Below are positions 42,388 through 50,614 of a stretch of 64,000 nucleotides of DNA, one piece after another. Source of the DNA: DAOULT01 sp964646625 (lineage in GTDB: Bacteria > Chloroflexota > Anaerolineae > CAZYHC01). Under the pieces are notes generated by a model. It worked only from the letters and a program-made list of their open reading frames with translations. It did not search any database and had not been told where the DNA came from. The first letter of the stretch is position 1, and every line of letters starts with the position of its first letter. Position numbers and translations under genes: made by a program. The stretch spans positions 38,239 through 102,238 of the forward strand of contig CAZYHC010000013.1 in assembly GCA_964646625.1 (NCBI GenBank), in the 5' to 3' direction.

Positions 42388-42416
42388 TTGACATTTCTGG
42401 CCCGTTGTGCTATCAT
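42388..42416 (+). promoter_or_regulatory. Promoter of the hdr operon
   Basis: TTGACA (42388-42393), 17 bp, TATCAT (42411-42416), with extended TG upstream of the -10. The surrounding sequence repeats that at 39620-39660. Confidence 0.75.
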
Positions 42417-42439
42417 GGCCCGTGGAAAAGAAAACAGCG

Positions 42440-42469
42440 CGGCGTACCCGGGGCTTTCTCGGTACGCCG
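42440..42469 (+). promoter_or_regulatory. Leader hairpin of the hdr operon
   Basis: CGGCGTACC and GGTACGCCG pair perfectly over 9 bp with a 12-nt loop in the 5' untranslated region, 40 bp before the hdrD-like start. No T tract; likely a stability or regulatory element. Confidence 0.55.
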
Positions 42470-42509
42470 ATAGAATGTCGATGGGGGAATTGAAAATTTA
42501 GGAGGCTCG

Positions 42510-43709
42510 ATGATCGATCGGGAAATTATCCGGTTCGAGGTGCAAACTCTGTCTGAGGAGATGCAGGAGCTCGTGGAGATGCTGGCGGCCTGCATCCAGT
42601 GCGGCACTTGCAGTGGTACGTGCCCTACTGCTTTCGTGATGGACTATACCCCGCGCCACCTGTGGAGACTGCTCCAGGCGGGGCTGATAGATGAGGTGCT
42701 GAACAGTAGCACGTTCTGGCTGTGCACCTCTTGCTATTCCTGTACCATTTCCTGTCCCAGGGGCGTTCTGACCACCGAGATGATGCTCAGGCTCAAACGC
42801 GCGGTGGCTGGCGGCGCAGGAGGACAGGTGCCCGAAGCCATGACTCAGTTCAGCCAGACGATAGTGGCTGAACACAACATCTCGGGCGATCCCAACCAGA
42901 CCCGTCTGATCTGGAGCGAGAACCTGGAGCAAATCCCGGCGAATCTGGAGCGCAAGCGAGGGGCTGACCTGGTGTTCTTCACGGGGTGCGTGTCCTCTTT
43001 CTTTCCCATGAGCTACAGTATCCCCCAGACCTTCATCCAGGTTTTGGGAAAGGCGGGCCTGGACTTCACCACCCTGGGCGGTGACGAGTGGTGTTGTGGT
43101 TATCCTTTGCTCAACGCCGGGCAGGAGGAACAGATCCTGGAGTTTGCCAGGCACAACGTGGCGGCGGTGAAGGACCTCGGGGCCAAAAGGGTGGTCACCA
43201 CCTGCCCTTCTTGCTATCACACCTGGCAGCATCTTTATCCCGAACTCCTCTCCGGAGAGGCGGATTCCAGGATGGACTTTGAGGTCGTGCACGCCACCCA
43301 GCTTTTGGCCCGCTTGATCGAGGATGGTCAGATAGAGTTGGGCCCCATAGAGGAAAAGGTGACTTACCACGACCCCTGCGATCTGGGCAAGAAAAGCCAG
43401 GTCTACGACGCTCCCCGCTACGTCCTCACCAGCATTCCGGGCCTGGAGTTCGTGGAGATGGACCGCAGTGGCAAATACTCCCTGTGCTGTGGAGGCGGGG
43501 GCAACCTGGAAGTGGTCAACTCTGAGCTGGTCGGCAACGTGGCGGCCCGTCGGATGCGCCAGGCTCAGCGTACCGAGGCCGGGTTCCTCGTTTCGGCCTG
43601 CCAGCAGTGCAAGCGCACCCTGGCCCTGGCGGCGCGCAAGAACAAAATTAGAATAAAGACGATGGATATCTCTGAACTGGTTTGGCGCTCGATGGAAGCG
43701 CTGCGATAG
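42510..43709 (+). CDS. HdrC-HdrB fusion (HdrD-like heterodisulfide reductase subunit)
   Basis: 399 residues. The N-terminus has two [4Fe-4S] sets, CIQCGTCSGTC (about 28-38) and CTSCYSCTISC (about 72-82), as in HdrC. The remainder is HdrB-like with two CCG domains: GDEWCCGYP (about 195) and SLCCGGGGN (about 325), each with an upstream Cys (FFTGC, HDPC). CCG domains bind the noncubane [4Fe-4S] clusters that reduce disulfides. Operon with HdrA and MvhD implies a cytosolic flavin-based bifurcation complex. The real disulfide or acceptor in a bacterium is unknown. Confidence 0.88.
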   Translation: MIDREIIRFEVQTLSEEMQELVEMLAACIQCGTCSGTCPTAFVMDYTPRHLWRLLQAGLIDEVLNSSTFWLCTSCYSCTISCPRGVLTTEMMLRLKRAVAGGAGGQVPEAMTQFSQTIVAEHNISGDPNQTRLIWSENLEQIPANLERKRGADLVFFTGCVSSFFPMSYSIPQTFIQVLGKAGLDFTTLGGDEWCCGYPLLNAGQEEQILEFARHNVAAVKDLGAKRVVTTCPSCYHTWQHLYPELLSGEADSRMDFEVVHATQLLARLIEDGQIELGPIEEKVTYHDPCDLGKKSQVYDAPRYVLTSIPGLEFVEMDRSGKYSLCCGGGGNLEVVNSELVGNVAARRMRQAQRTEAGFLVSACQQCKRTLALAARKNKIRIKTMDISELVWRSMEALR

Positions 43710-43737
43710 CATCACAACGAAGATGAGGTGACTTGAT

Positions 43738-45705
43738 ATGGAAGAACCCAGAATTGGCGTTTACGTCTGTCACTGTGGGAGCAACATTGCGGCCACGGTG
43801 GACGTGGAAAAAGTGCGGGCCTACGCCGAAACGTTGCCCCACGTGGTGCTGGCCCGCGATCACAAGTATATCTGTTCTGATCCGGGCCAGGAGCTTATCC
43901 GCCAGGACATCGCAGAACACCACCTGAACCGCGTGGTGGTGGCCTCCTGTTCGCCGCGTATGCACGGGCCTACGTTTCAGCGGGCAGTGGCCGCTGCCGG
44001 GCTGAACCCCTATTGCTTCCAGATGGCTAACATCCGGGAACAATGCTCCTGGGTGCACCCGGGCGAGGATGGCACCACCCGCAAAGCTCAGGAGTTGGTA
44101 GATGCTGCGGTGCGGAGGGTGACTCTTCATCGGCCTCTCTTTGCCCGCGAAGCGCCCGTCACCCCCGCCGCTTTGGTGGTGGGCGGGGGGATAGCGGGCA
44201 TCCAGGCCGCTCTGGACATCGCCGAGGCCGGCTACCAGGTCTACCTGGTGGAGCGGGAGCCGACTATCGGCGGCAAGATGGCCCAGTTGGACAAAACCTT
44301 TCCCACCCTGGACTGTTCCACCTGAATACTGGGCCCGAAGATGATGGATGTCGGTCGACATCCCAACATTGAGCTTCTGACCTACAGCGAGGTGGTAGAG
44401 GTCCAGGGCTACGTGGGCAACTTCCAGGTCAGGGTCAAGAGAAAGCCCCGTTACGTACACGAGGACCTGTGTACCGGCTGTGGGCTGTGCGTGGAGGCCT
44501 GCGTCTGGAAAAACCGGGTCCCGGCCGAGTTCGAGGCCGGGATGGGGAGGCGCAACGCCGCTTACATCCCCTTCCCGCAGGCCGTGCCCCTCAAGGCCGT
44601 CATCGACGAAGAAAGTTGCCTGTGGCTGGTTAAAGGCAAGTGCGGCAAGAAATGTCAGGAGGTCTGCGGACGGGGGGCAATTGACTTTGAAATGCAGGAA
44701 GAGTTCGTCGATCTGGAGGTGGGGGCCGTCATTCTGGCTACGGGTTACAGCATGTTTGACATGGATCTGCTCCCTCAGTACGGCTACGGCGTGTACGCTG
44801 ATGTGATCGACGGCCTGCAATTTGAGCGTCTTTCCAGCGCAGGCGGGCCTACCGGCGGAAAGATTCTGACCAAAGATGGCCGGGTGCCTGAAGCCATTGC
44901 CTTTCTGCACTGCATCGGCAGCCGAGATGACGAGGCAGGCGAGCACTGCTCACATCTGTGCTGTATGTACGCTTTGAAGCAGGCTCACCTGGCGCGGGAG
45001 AAAACAGAGGGCCAGGTGTACGAATTCTACATCGACATGCGCGCTGCGGGTAAGGGCTACGAGGAGTTCTACAAACGAATTCAGAAAGAAGGAGTGCACT
45101 TCATCCGCGGCAAAGCCGCCGAGGTCGCGGCAGAAGACGGACGGCTGATCGTGCGCAGCGAGGACACTTTATTGGGGAAGCTGGTAGAGGTGCCCGTGGA
45201 CATGGTGGTCCTGGCTACGGGTATGAGGCCGGCCGTAGGGGCGCAGAATTTGGCCCGTCTCTTCAGCGTCAGTGTGGATAAGGACGGCTTCTTTATGGAG
45301 GCACATCCCAAGCTGCGCCCGGTCTCCACCGCCACAGATGGCATCTTCATCGCCGGCTGTTGCCAAAGCCCCAAGGACATCCCCGATACTGTGGCCCAGG
45401 CCAGCGCCGCCGCCTCTCAGACTATCATTCTAATGAATAAGGGCAGGGTGGAAATCGAGCCTCTGACCGCCGAGGTGATAACCGAGCACTGCATCGGCTG
45501 CGGCGAGTGCGTCGCAACCTGCGCCTTCAGCGCCATCCGCCTGGTAGAGGGCAAGGCCGAAGTAGTGACCGTCCTGTGCAAAGGCTGCGGGACCTGCGCG
45601 GCGGCCTGTCCTTCGAAGAGCATCGTCATGGCCCACTTCACCGACGAAGAGCTGGTGGCCGAGTTGATGGGCGTCCTGGCCGAAAGGGTTTTAGAATATG
45701 GATGA
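43738..45705 (+). CDS. hdrA: HdrA, probable selenoprotein (in-frame TGA 44323 read as Sec)
   Basis: 655 residues if TGA at 44323 encodes Sec196. The N-terminal Cys domain (VYVCHCGSN, VVASCSPRMHGPTFQ) precedes the FAD loop LVVGGGIAGIQAA (about 146-158). The TGA falls in LDCST-*-ILGPKMMDVGRH, where other HdrA proteins have LDCSxCILTPKM: it replaces the conserved second Cys, the frame is unbroken on both sides, and a SECIS-like hairpin follows. An inserted ferredoxin (CTGCGLCVEAC, about 243) and C-terminal [4Fe-4S] sets (CIGCGECVATC, CKGCGTCAAAC, about 584-620) are complete. HdrA is the flavin bifurcation core. Sec-containing HdrA is known in Methanococcales and in some bacteria. Alternative: a nonsense mutation. 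Confidence 0.85.
44323..44363 (+). promoter_or_regulatory. Sec UGA codon and bacterial SECIS-like element in hdrA
   Basis: After TGA 44323-44325, a hairpin at 44346-44363 has a 7-bp perfect stem (GGATGTC with GACATCC) and the apical loop GGTC. The E. coli fdhF SECIS loop also contains GGUC. The loop begins 27 nt after the UGA, inside the 16-37 nt window used for bacterial SECIS elements. A weaker lower stem may extend it. Confidence 0.75.
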
Positions 45706-46117
45706 ACACTTTGAACCAAAAATAATCGGCTATCTGTGCAATTGGTGCAGTTACGCCGGGGCCGACACGGCTGGCGTCTCGCGCTTCAAGTATCCGTCCA
45801 ACCTGCGCATCATCCGCGTGAATTGTTCGGGGCGGGTCTCGCCCGAACTGGTGCTCAAGACCTTTCACCAGGGAGCCGATGGGGTGCTGGTGCTGGGTTG
45901 CCACATCGGGGACTGCCATTACATCGACGGCAACCACCGCACCTCTAAACGCATCCCCCTGCTGCGCCAATTGCTGGAATACACTGGTATCGATCCCCGG
46001 CGGCTGCGTCTGGAATGGATCAGCGCCGCCGAGGGCGACCGGTTCGCCAGGGTTGTCTCCGAGTTCACCGCGCAGATACGTGAACTGGGGCCCATTCGAG
46101 AAGTGATGCTTACATAG
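45698..46117 (+). CDS. mvhD: MvhD-type [2Fe-2S] electron-transfer subunit
   Basis: 139 residues. MvhD signature LCNWCSYAGADTAG (about residues 13-26) and GCHIGDCHY (about 66-74) give the Cys set for its [2Fe-2S] cluster. MvhD links HdrA to a hydrogenase or dehydrogenase. Its start overlaps the hdrA stop by 8 nt. No hydrogenase large subunit follows, so the donor is probably the FrhB-like protein next door or an enzyme encoded elsewhere. Confidence 0.92.
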   Translation: MDEHFEPKIIGYLCNWCSYAGADTAGVSRFKYPSNLRIIRVNCSGRVSPELVLKTFHQGADGVLVLGCHIGDCHYIDGNHRTSKRIPLLRQLLEYTGIDPRRLRLEWISAAEGDRFARVVSEFTAQIRELGPIREVMLT

Positions 46118-46136
46118 GAGTGACACAGGAATAACC

Positions 46137-46952
46137 ATGGAAGACAAGGACTTGCTCGAAGCGTTGCGTAAAGAGGTGACCAGGCTCCTCCCTCGGGTCG
46201 AGGGAGTGATGGCTTTACGGCGGATTGGCGACAGCGTTATTCCCCATCTCTATCGTCAGGGGGATGATTTATCAGGGCTGGCGGTGTCTCCGCACGCCCC
46301 CCTGGTCAACGCCGTGCGCCAGATCCAACGAAAATACCCGGACGTGATTCTGGGGGTAGTGGTAAAGGGGTGTGACCAGCGCACTCTGGTCGAACTGGCC
46401 AAAAGGCAACAGATCGACCTGGAACGCCTGGAGTGCATCGGGGTGGCCTGCACTGCGGAGATGGCTGATGCAGGTCACTGTGCCAGGCCCTATCCCGACT
46501 ATCCCGATGGAATAGTGGTGGGGCAGAAGGTGGAGGGGCGCCGTGATCCGCGGCTCGCAGAATTTCTGGACATGAGCCTGGAGGAGCGGCTGGCCTTCTG
46601 GCGACGCGCTTTTTCCAGGTGCCTGAAATGCTACGGTTGTCGGGACATCTGCCCGGAATGTTTCTGTACCGAGTGTGTGCTGGAGGATAACCTGTGGGTG
46701 GACATCGGCCTGGTGCCGCCGCCTTTCCCCATGTTCCACCTCATTCGAGCCATGCACACCGTCGGCAAGTGTATCGGTTGCGGAGAGTGCGAAAGAGCCT
46801 GTCCAGTGGACATTCCTTTGACCATCCTCTACGATCTTCTGCGCGAAGATGTAGAGAGGGTCTTCGGCTACGAGGCCGGAGCGAACGTCGAGGAGCCCCC
46901 CCTCCTGGACAGCAAGGTCTTTCTGGAAGACACGAACATCGCCAGGGATTAA
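46137..46952 (+). CDS. FrhB/FdhB-like iron-sulfur protein of the Hdr module
   Basis: 271 residues. The N-terminal domain (VVVKGCDQRTLVELAKRQQI, then ECIGVAC, about 78-110) resembles the F420-hydrogenase/dehydrogenase beta family. The C-terminus has an unusual Cys set, CLKCYGCRDICPECFCTEC (about 162-180), and a ferredoxin motif CIGCGECERAC (about 213). It follows mvhD by 19 bp and is the last gene of the hdr operon. It probably connects the Hdr complex to an electron donor (F420, NAD(P)H or formate), but the donor is not evident. Confidence 0.75.
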   Translation: MEDKDLLEALRKEVTRLLPRVEGVMALRRIGDSVIPHLYRQGDDLSGLAVSPHAPLVNAVRQIQRKYPDVILGVVVKGCDQRTLVELAKRQQIDLERLECIGVACTAEMADAGHCARPYPDYPDGIVVGQKVEGRRDPRLAEFLDMSLEERLAFWRRAFSRCLKCYGCRDICPECFCTECVLEDNLWVDIGLVPPPFPMFHLIRAMHTVGKCIGCGECERACPVDIPLTILYDLLREDVERVFGYEAGANVEEPPLLDSKVFLEDTNIARD

Positions 46953-47028
46953 AGGCCCTGAAAAGTGGGGGGCAAAATTACAGACTTGCTTTTTCCCCAT
47001 AGTTGTTGTAAACTATTAAGTAGTATAG

Positions 47029-47224
47029 CTCTGAGGCTGGCAGCGGTACTATTGTAGGTGGGGGAACAATAGGCGTATCTGATACGGGCCAGCAAAAAGC
47101 GCTGGAAACTACCGCCTCCAGTAAGAGTTTGAGCCCTGTATCCGCGTGGCCCCAGGCTTACCTCCGGGCACTTTAGAGGCCCGATTCACATTTGCGCACG
47201 GCTTTCGCAAAGCCACAGCAAACT
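47029..47224 (+). ncRNA. Candidate structured noncoding RNA
   Basis: The 534-bp gap 46953-47486 has no convincing gene but holds dense nested complementarity. CTCT (47029-47032), CTGG and GCGGTA (47043-47048) pair with TACCGC (47110-47115), CCAG and AGAG (47124-47127), enclosing three hairpins: CTATTGT/ACAATAG, CGTAT/ATACG and CCAGC/GCTGG. Then AGTTTG (47126-47131) can pair with CAAACT (47219-47224), enclosing CGGGC/GCCCG and GGCTTT/AAAGCC. It lacks signature sequences of tmRNA, RNase P or SRP RNA; orientation is assumed plus. Confidence 0.4.
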
Positions 47225-47318
47225 ATAAGGACGTGCTAAGCACGAGAATATAAATAATAAGCCCTGTCTTTGGGATTGATTTGCCAACTTGAAAAATGAC
47301 ATTTAGGGTTATAAAACT

Positions 47319-47378
47319 GAGAAGCCGAGTTATGTGATATAAGATCTCATTCTCCTGTATGTCACTCTGAGGCTTCTC
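47319..47378 (+). promoter_or_regulatory. Long-range hairpin upstream of recX
   Basis: GAGAAGCC (47319-47326) and GGCTTCTC (47371-47378) are perfectly complementary across 44 nt, with a smaller GTGA/TCAC pair inside. It is about 110 bp before the recX start and could be a leader structure of the recX-rny transcript. Confidence 0.45.
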
Positions 47379-47486
47379 TAAGATCTAACTTTGCCTGAAA
47401 AGGTACAGTTATGTCAATCTCGGCTGATGCATGTAGGATTAGCTGTGGCGGCAGATAGCCACAGCTATTTTCATTTCTGGGAACAG

Positions 47487-48149
47487 ATGGCCGGACAGAT
47501 CACCGCCCTGAAATTTCAGAAGAAGAATAAAGAGCGGGTCAACGTCTACCTGGATGGACGGTATGCTTTCAGCCTGGCGGCCACCCTGGCGGCCAGCTTA
47601 AAACGAGGCCAGATTCTCTCCCAAGAAGAGATGGAGAGATTGTTGGCCGAGGATGTCTTTCATAAAGCTTACGAGCGGGCCTTACGTTTTCTTTCCTATC
47701 GGCCCCGCAGCCAGGTGGAAGTGCGGCGCTACTTACAGGGCAAACAGGTGCCTCCCGCCGTTGAAGAGAGGGTGGTGGCGCGCCTGACCGGGGCCGGCTT
47801 GCTGGACGACCTGGCTTTCGCCCGTTACTGGGTAGAGAACCGCGAGAAATTCAAGCCCCGCAGCCTGAGCGCCCTGCGTTACGAGTTGCGGACCAAGGGG
47901 TTGAGCGACGAGGTCATCGTCCTGGCTCTGGAGGACCTGGACGAAGAGGAAAGCGCCTATACGGTGGCGCTTAAGCGTGCCCGTCGGCTGTCTCACCTGG
48001 ATTACCCAACCTTTCGGAGTAAGGCCGCTCCTTACCTGCGGCGACGGGGTTTTCCGTATGAGGTGATCAATACCACCGTAAAGAGAGCCTGGCAAGAGGT
48101 GCATGGTGAGGGAACGAAAATGCGGGAGGATGTAGCCGACGACTACTGA
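47487..48149 (+). CDS. recX: Regulatory protein RecX
   Basis: 220 residues from ATG 47487, chosen because RecX homology (ITALKFQKKNKERVNVYLDG) begins there; an upstream extension is open but unsupported. Three tandem RecX three-helix repeats: AYERALRFLSYRPRSQVEV (about 58-76), LDDLAFARYWVENRE (about 108) and FPYEVINTTVKRAW near the end. RecX binds and modulates RecA filaments. No recA gene is in view; rny follows 98 bp downstream. Confidence 0.92.
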   Translation: MAGQITALKFQKKNKERVNVYLDGRYAFSLAATLAASLKRGQILSQEEMERLLAEDVFHKAYERALRFLSYRPRSQVEVRRYLQGKQVPPAVEERVVARLTGAGLLDDLAFARYWVENREKFKPRSLSALRYELRTKGLSDEVIVLALEDLDEEESAYTVALKRARRLSHLDYPTFRSKAAPYLRRRGFPYEVINTTVKRAWQEVHGEGTKMREDVADDY

Positions 48150-48247
48150 CCGATACGGAATACACCTTATTCTCCGCCCTCACCTTCGACGGTGAATGAT
48201 ATTTAAATATATGTGCGACAACACGCATGAAAGGAAGGTGTTAAGAG

Positions 48248-49783
48248 ATGCACGGATCACTGCTGGCAACGGTTGTCGAGATATTGGTGGCGATTGTGAC
48301 AGGTATGATTGTGGGTTTTCTGCTCAAGCAATATCTGGTCGAGTCCAAGTTGAAATCGGCGGCGGCCGAGGCGGAAAAGTTGCTGAGCGAAGCCCAGACC
48401 AAATATAAAGAGACCATTCTGGCGGCCAAGGACGAGGCCCTTAAAATCCGTGACGAAGCAGAGGAGGAGAACAAAGAAAGAGGTCAGGATTTAAGAAGAC
48501 AGGAAGCCCGACTGCGGCAACGCCAGGAAGCTCTTGAGCGTAAATTCGATAGCGTAGAGAGTAGAGAGCGCAAATTAAACCAGCGACAGAGCAAATTAGA
48601 TCGCTTACGTAACGAAATAGAAGAGCTGCATCAGCAACGTGTCGAGGAACTGGAGAGGATTTCGGGTCTCAGCCGCGAGGAAGCTAAAGAACTGCTGTTG
48701 AAAGCGGTGGAGGAAGATGCCCGTCAAGACATGGCCCGCGTGATGCGAGAGGTAGAGAGCCAGGCTCATGAGGAGGCAGAGCGCCGGGCCAGGGAGATTA
48801 TCACGCTGGCCATCCAGCGTTGCGCTTCCGATCAGGTGGCGGAGGCCACAGTCTCGATGGTCCCGCTGCCCGGCGATGATATGAAGGGCCGCATCATCGG
48901 GCGCGGGGGACGCAACATCCGCGCCATAGAGAACGCTACCGGCGTCGATCTGGTGGTGGATGACACCCCTGAGGCCGTGATCCTGTCCAGCTTCGATCCG
49001 GTGCGCCGCGAGGTCGCCCGTACCGCGCTGAACAAGCTGATCCTGGATGGACGCATTCACCCCGCCCGCATCGAAAAAGTGGTGGAGAAATCCAGAGAGG
49101 AAGTAGAGACCATCATCCGTGAGGAGGGGGAGCGCGCCGCCTATGAGGTGGGGGTGCACGGTTTACACCCCGAATTGATCAAATTGTTAGGGCGGTTGAA
49201 ATATCGCACCAGCTATGGACAGAACGTGCTGGTGCATTCCCTGGAAACGGCCCAACTGGCCAGCATGATGGCCGCCGAACTGGGAGCCGACATCAACCTG
49301 ACTAAAGAGGGAGGATTGCTGCACGACATCGGCAAGGCCGTCGATCACGAAGTGGATGGCCCCCACGCCCTGATCGGAGCCGATATCGCTCGCCGGCTGG
49401 GCAAATCACCTAAAATCGTCAACTGCATCGCCGCCCATCATAGCGAAGAGGAACCCCAATGTCTGGAGGCCATTCTGATCGAGGCCGCCGATGCCATCTC
49501 TGGCGCCCGGCCTGGTGCCAGACGTGAGAGCCTGGAAAGCTACATTAAACGGATCAAAGCCCTGGAGGAAGTAGCCAACTCCTTCGAGGGAGTGGGCCAC
49601 TCCTACGCCATTCAGGCCGGCCGGGAGATAAGGATCATCGTCAAGCCCGAAGAGATAGATGACCTGTCGGCCATCCAGCTATCCAAAAATATCGCTAAAA
49701 AAGTGGAAGAGAGCCTGGAATATCCGGGGCAGATTAAGGTCACAGTTATCAGGGAAACACGCGCTGTCGATTATGCTAAATAA
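48248..49783 (+). CDS. rny: Ribonuclease Y
   Basis: 511 residues, the standard RNase Y length. N-terminal membrane helix (VEILVAIVTGMIVGFLL, about 10-26), long coiled coil (about 30-190), KH domain (DDMKGRIIGRGGRNIRAIE, about 210-228) and HD domain with the metal motif LLHDIGKAVDHE (about 358-369). It is an endoribonuclease that initiates mRNA turnover at the membrane. GAAGG precedes the ATG. The order recX-rny-spoVS resembles the recA-rny-spoVS neighbourhood of Firmicutes. Confidence 0.96.
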   Translation: MHGSLLATVVEILVAIVTGMIVGFLLKQYLVESKLKSAAAEAEKLLSEAQTKYKETILAAKDEALKIRDEAEEENKERGQDLRRQEARLRQRQEALERKFDSVESRERKLNQRQSKLDRLRNEIEELHQQRVEELERISGLSREEAKELLLKAVEEDARQDMARVMREVESQAHEEAERRAREIITLAIQRCASDQVAEATVSMVPLPGDDMKGRIIGRGGRNIRAIENATGVDLVVDDTPEAVILSSFDPVRREVARTALNKLILDGRIHPARIEKVVEKSREEVETIIREEGERAAYEVGVHGLHPELIKLLGRLKYRTSYGQNVLVHSLETAQLASMMAAELGADINLTKEGGLLHDIGKAVDHEVDGPHALIGADIARRLGKSPKIVNCIAAHHSEEEPQCLEAILIEAADAISGARPGARRESLESYIKRIKALEEVANSFEGVGHSYAIQAGREIRIIVKPEEIDDLSAIQLSKNIAKKVEESLEYPGQIKVTVIRETRAVDYAK

Positions 49784-49789
49784 CGGGAC

Positions 49790-49818
49790 TTGCTTTTCGT
49801 CAAATAATAGTGTAGAAT
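49790..49818 (+). promoter_or_regulatory. Promoter of spoVS
   Basis: TTGCTT (49790-49795), 17 bp, TAGAAT (49813-49818), giving a leader of about 210 nt before the spoVS ATG. Confidence 0.55.
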
Positions 49819-50031
49819 ATAAGGGCGAGGCGATGGATTCGAGGTGGAAAAGTGAGCAGCCTGTAACATCACAAAGCTGATAAAGTATATTGATCCGTTT
49901 AATGTAGAGTGTGGTGGGCAGGGAGTCGGCTTGCTCCGTGCCTGAGATGACGTGCAGGACTCGATAATCTGGCGGTCATTTTCATCCACATGACCCCCCA
50001 TGACACGGCAAACAACAAAGGAGGAGCAGTT

Positions 50032-50292
50032 ATGGAGATCATTAAGGTATCGGCAAAATCCAGGTCCACGGCAGTAGCAGGGGCAATAGCCGGTGTAGTC
50101 CGTGAAAGTGGCCGGGCTGAGGCACAAGCAATCGGGGCAGGAGCGGTGAATCAAGCTGTGAAGGCCGTAGCCATCGCTCGTGGCTACCTGGCTTTGGATG
50201 GCCTGGACGTGATCTGTATTCCCGCTTTTACTGAGGTAATCATAGACGGCCAGGAGCGCACGGCTCTCAAACTGATCGTGGAACCACGATAA
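50032..50292 (+). CDS. spoVS: Stage V sporulation protein S homologue
   Basis: 86 residues, starting at ATG 50032 after AAAGGAGGAG. SpoVS (Alba-like) family: MEIIKVSAKSRSTAVAGAI, GAGAVNQAVKAVAIARGYL and LDVICIPAFTEV. In Bacillus it affects septation and coat assembly, but the family also occurs in non-sporulating Chloroflexota and Deinococci and is likely a nucleic-acid-binding regulator. No other sporulation gene is in the window. Confidence 0.95.
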   Translation: MEIIKVSAKSRSTAVAGAIAGVVRESGRAEAQAIGAGAVNQAVKAVAIARGYLALDGLDVICIPAFTEVIIDGQERTALKLIVEPR

Positions 50293-50409
50293 AGCCTGGA
50301 AAGTCAGCCCATTGCGGTGTGAATTTTCATCGCTCCGACTGATTTCCGGCGGGTGTGGCGTTTTGCTTTCATCGGGAAACCATCGGAAAAAAAGCAGCTT
50401 TGAGCCGAG

Positions 50410-50456
50410 CCCCCTTCACCCTGTCAGCAGGGCGGAGGGGATTTCTTTTTTGCCGT
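50410..50456 (+). terminator. Intrinsic terminator after spoVS
   Basis: CCCC-ttcA-CCCTG and CAGGG-cgga-GGGG form an interrupted stem with loop TCAG, followed by ATTTCTTTTTT. The 318-bp gap 50293-50610 contains only this terminator, the pot promoter and the short leader frame. Confidence 0.75.
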
Positions 50457-50481
50457 GTTAGACACCCTTTACAACTCCTTC

Positions 50482-50510
50482 TTGCGTGATTGCGGGTTGT
50501 CGAGTATAAT
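50482..50510 (+). promoter_or_regulatory. Promoter of potABCD
   Basis: TTGCGT (50482-50487), 17 bp, TATAAT (50505-50510), about 100 bp upstream of the potA start. Confidence 0.75.
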
Positions 50511-50593
50511 ACCTGCTGTGAGGCTGAAAGGGTTTTGTCCATGGTGCTTGTTAGTACCTGATATATAATCAGGCCATCGAAACAGGAGGGTTA

Positions 50594-50614
50594 ATGGGGA
50601 GGACCGGGCGGTGA
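50594..50614 (+). CDS. Possible six-codon leader peptide before potA
   Basis: ATG 50594, with AGGAGGG just upstream, opens the frame MGRTGR and stops at TGA 50612, overlapping the potA GTG start as GTGA. Two of six codons are Arg (AGG, CGG). Such a coupled minicistron could make potA translation respond to ribosome stalling; no direct evidence, and potA also has its own GGAGG. Confidence 0.4.
   Translation: MGRTGR

Noticed and set aside
42498..43715. 405-codon open frame on the minus strand
   Set aside because: It exactly mirrors the HdrC-HdrB gene whose Cys motifs are intact on the plus strand.
43738..44325. Treating hdrA as a pseudogene split by a stop
   Set aside because: Only one codon is affected, it sits on the conserved Cys site, both halves are intact and a SECIS-like hairpin follows; selenocysteine is the better reading.
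43648..44946. 432-codon minus-strand frame across hdrA
   Set aside because: It spans the Sec codon on the opposite strand but lacks any domain; the plus strand has continuous HdrA homology.
46953..47486. tmRNA, RNase P RNA or SRP RNA in the recX upstream gap
   Set aside because: None of their signature sequences (CCA-ended acceptor with tag frame, GAGGAAAGUC, GGAAGCAG) is found.
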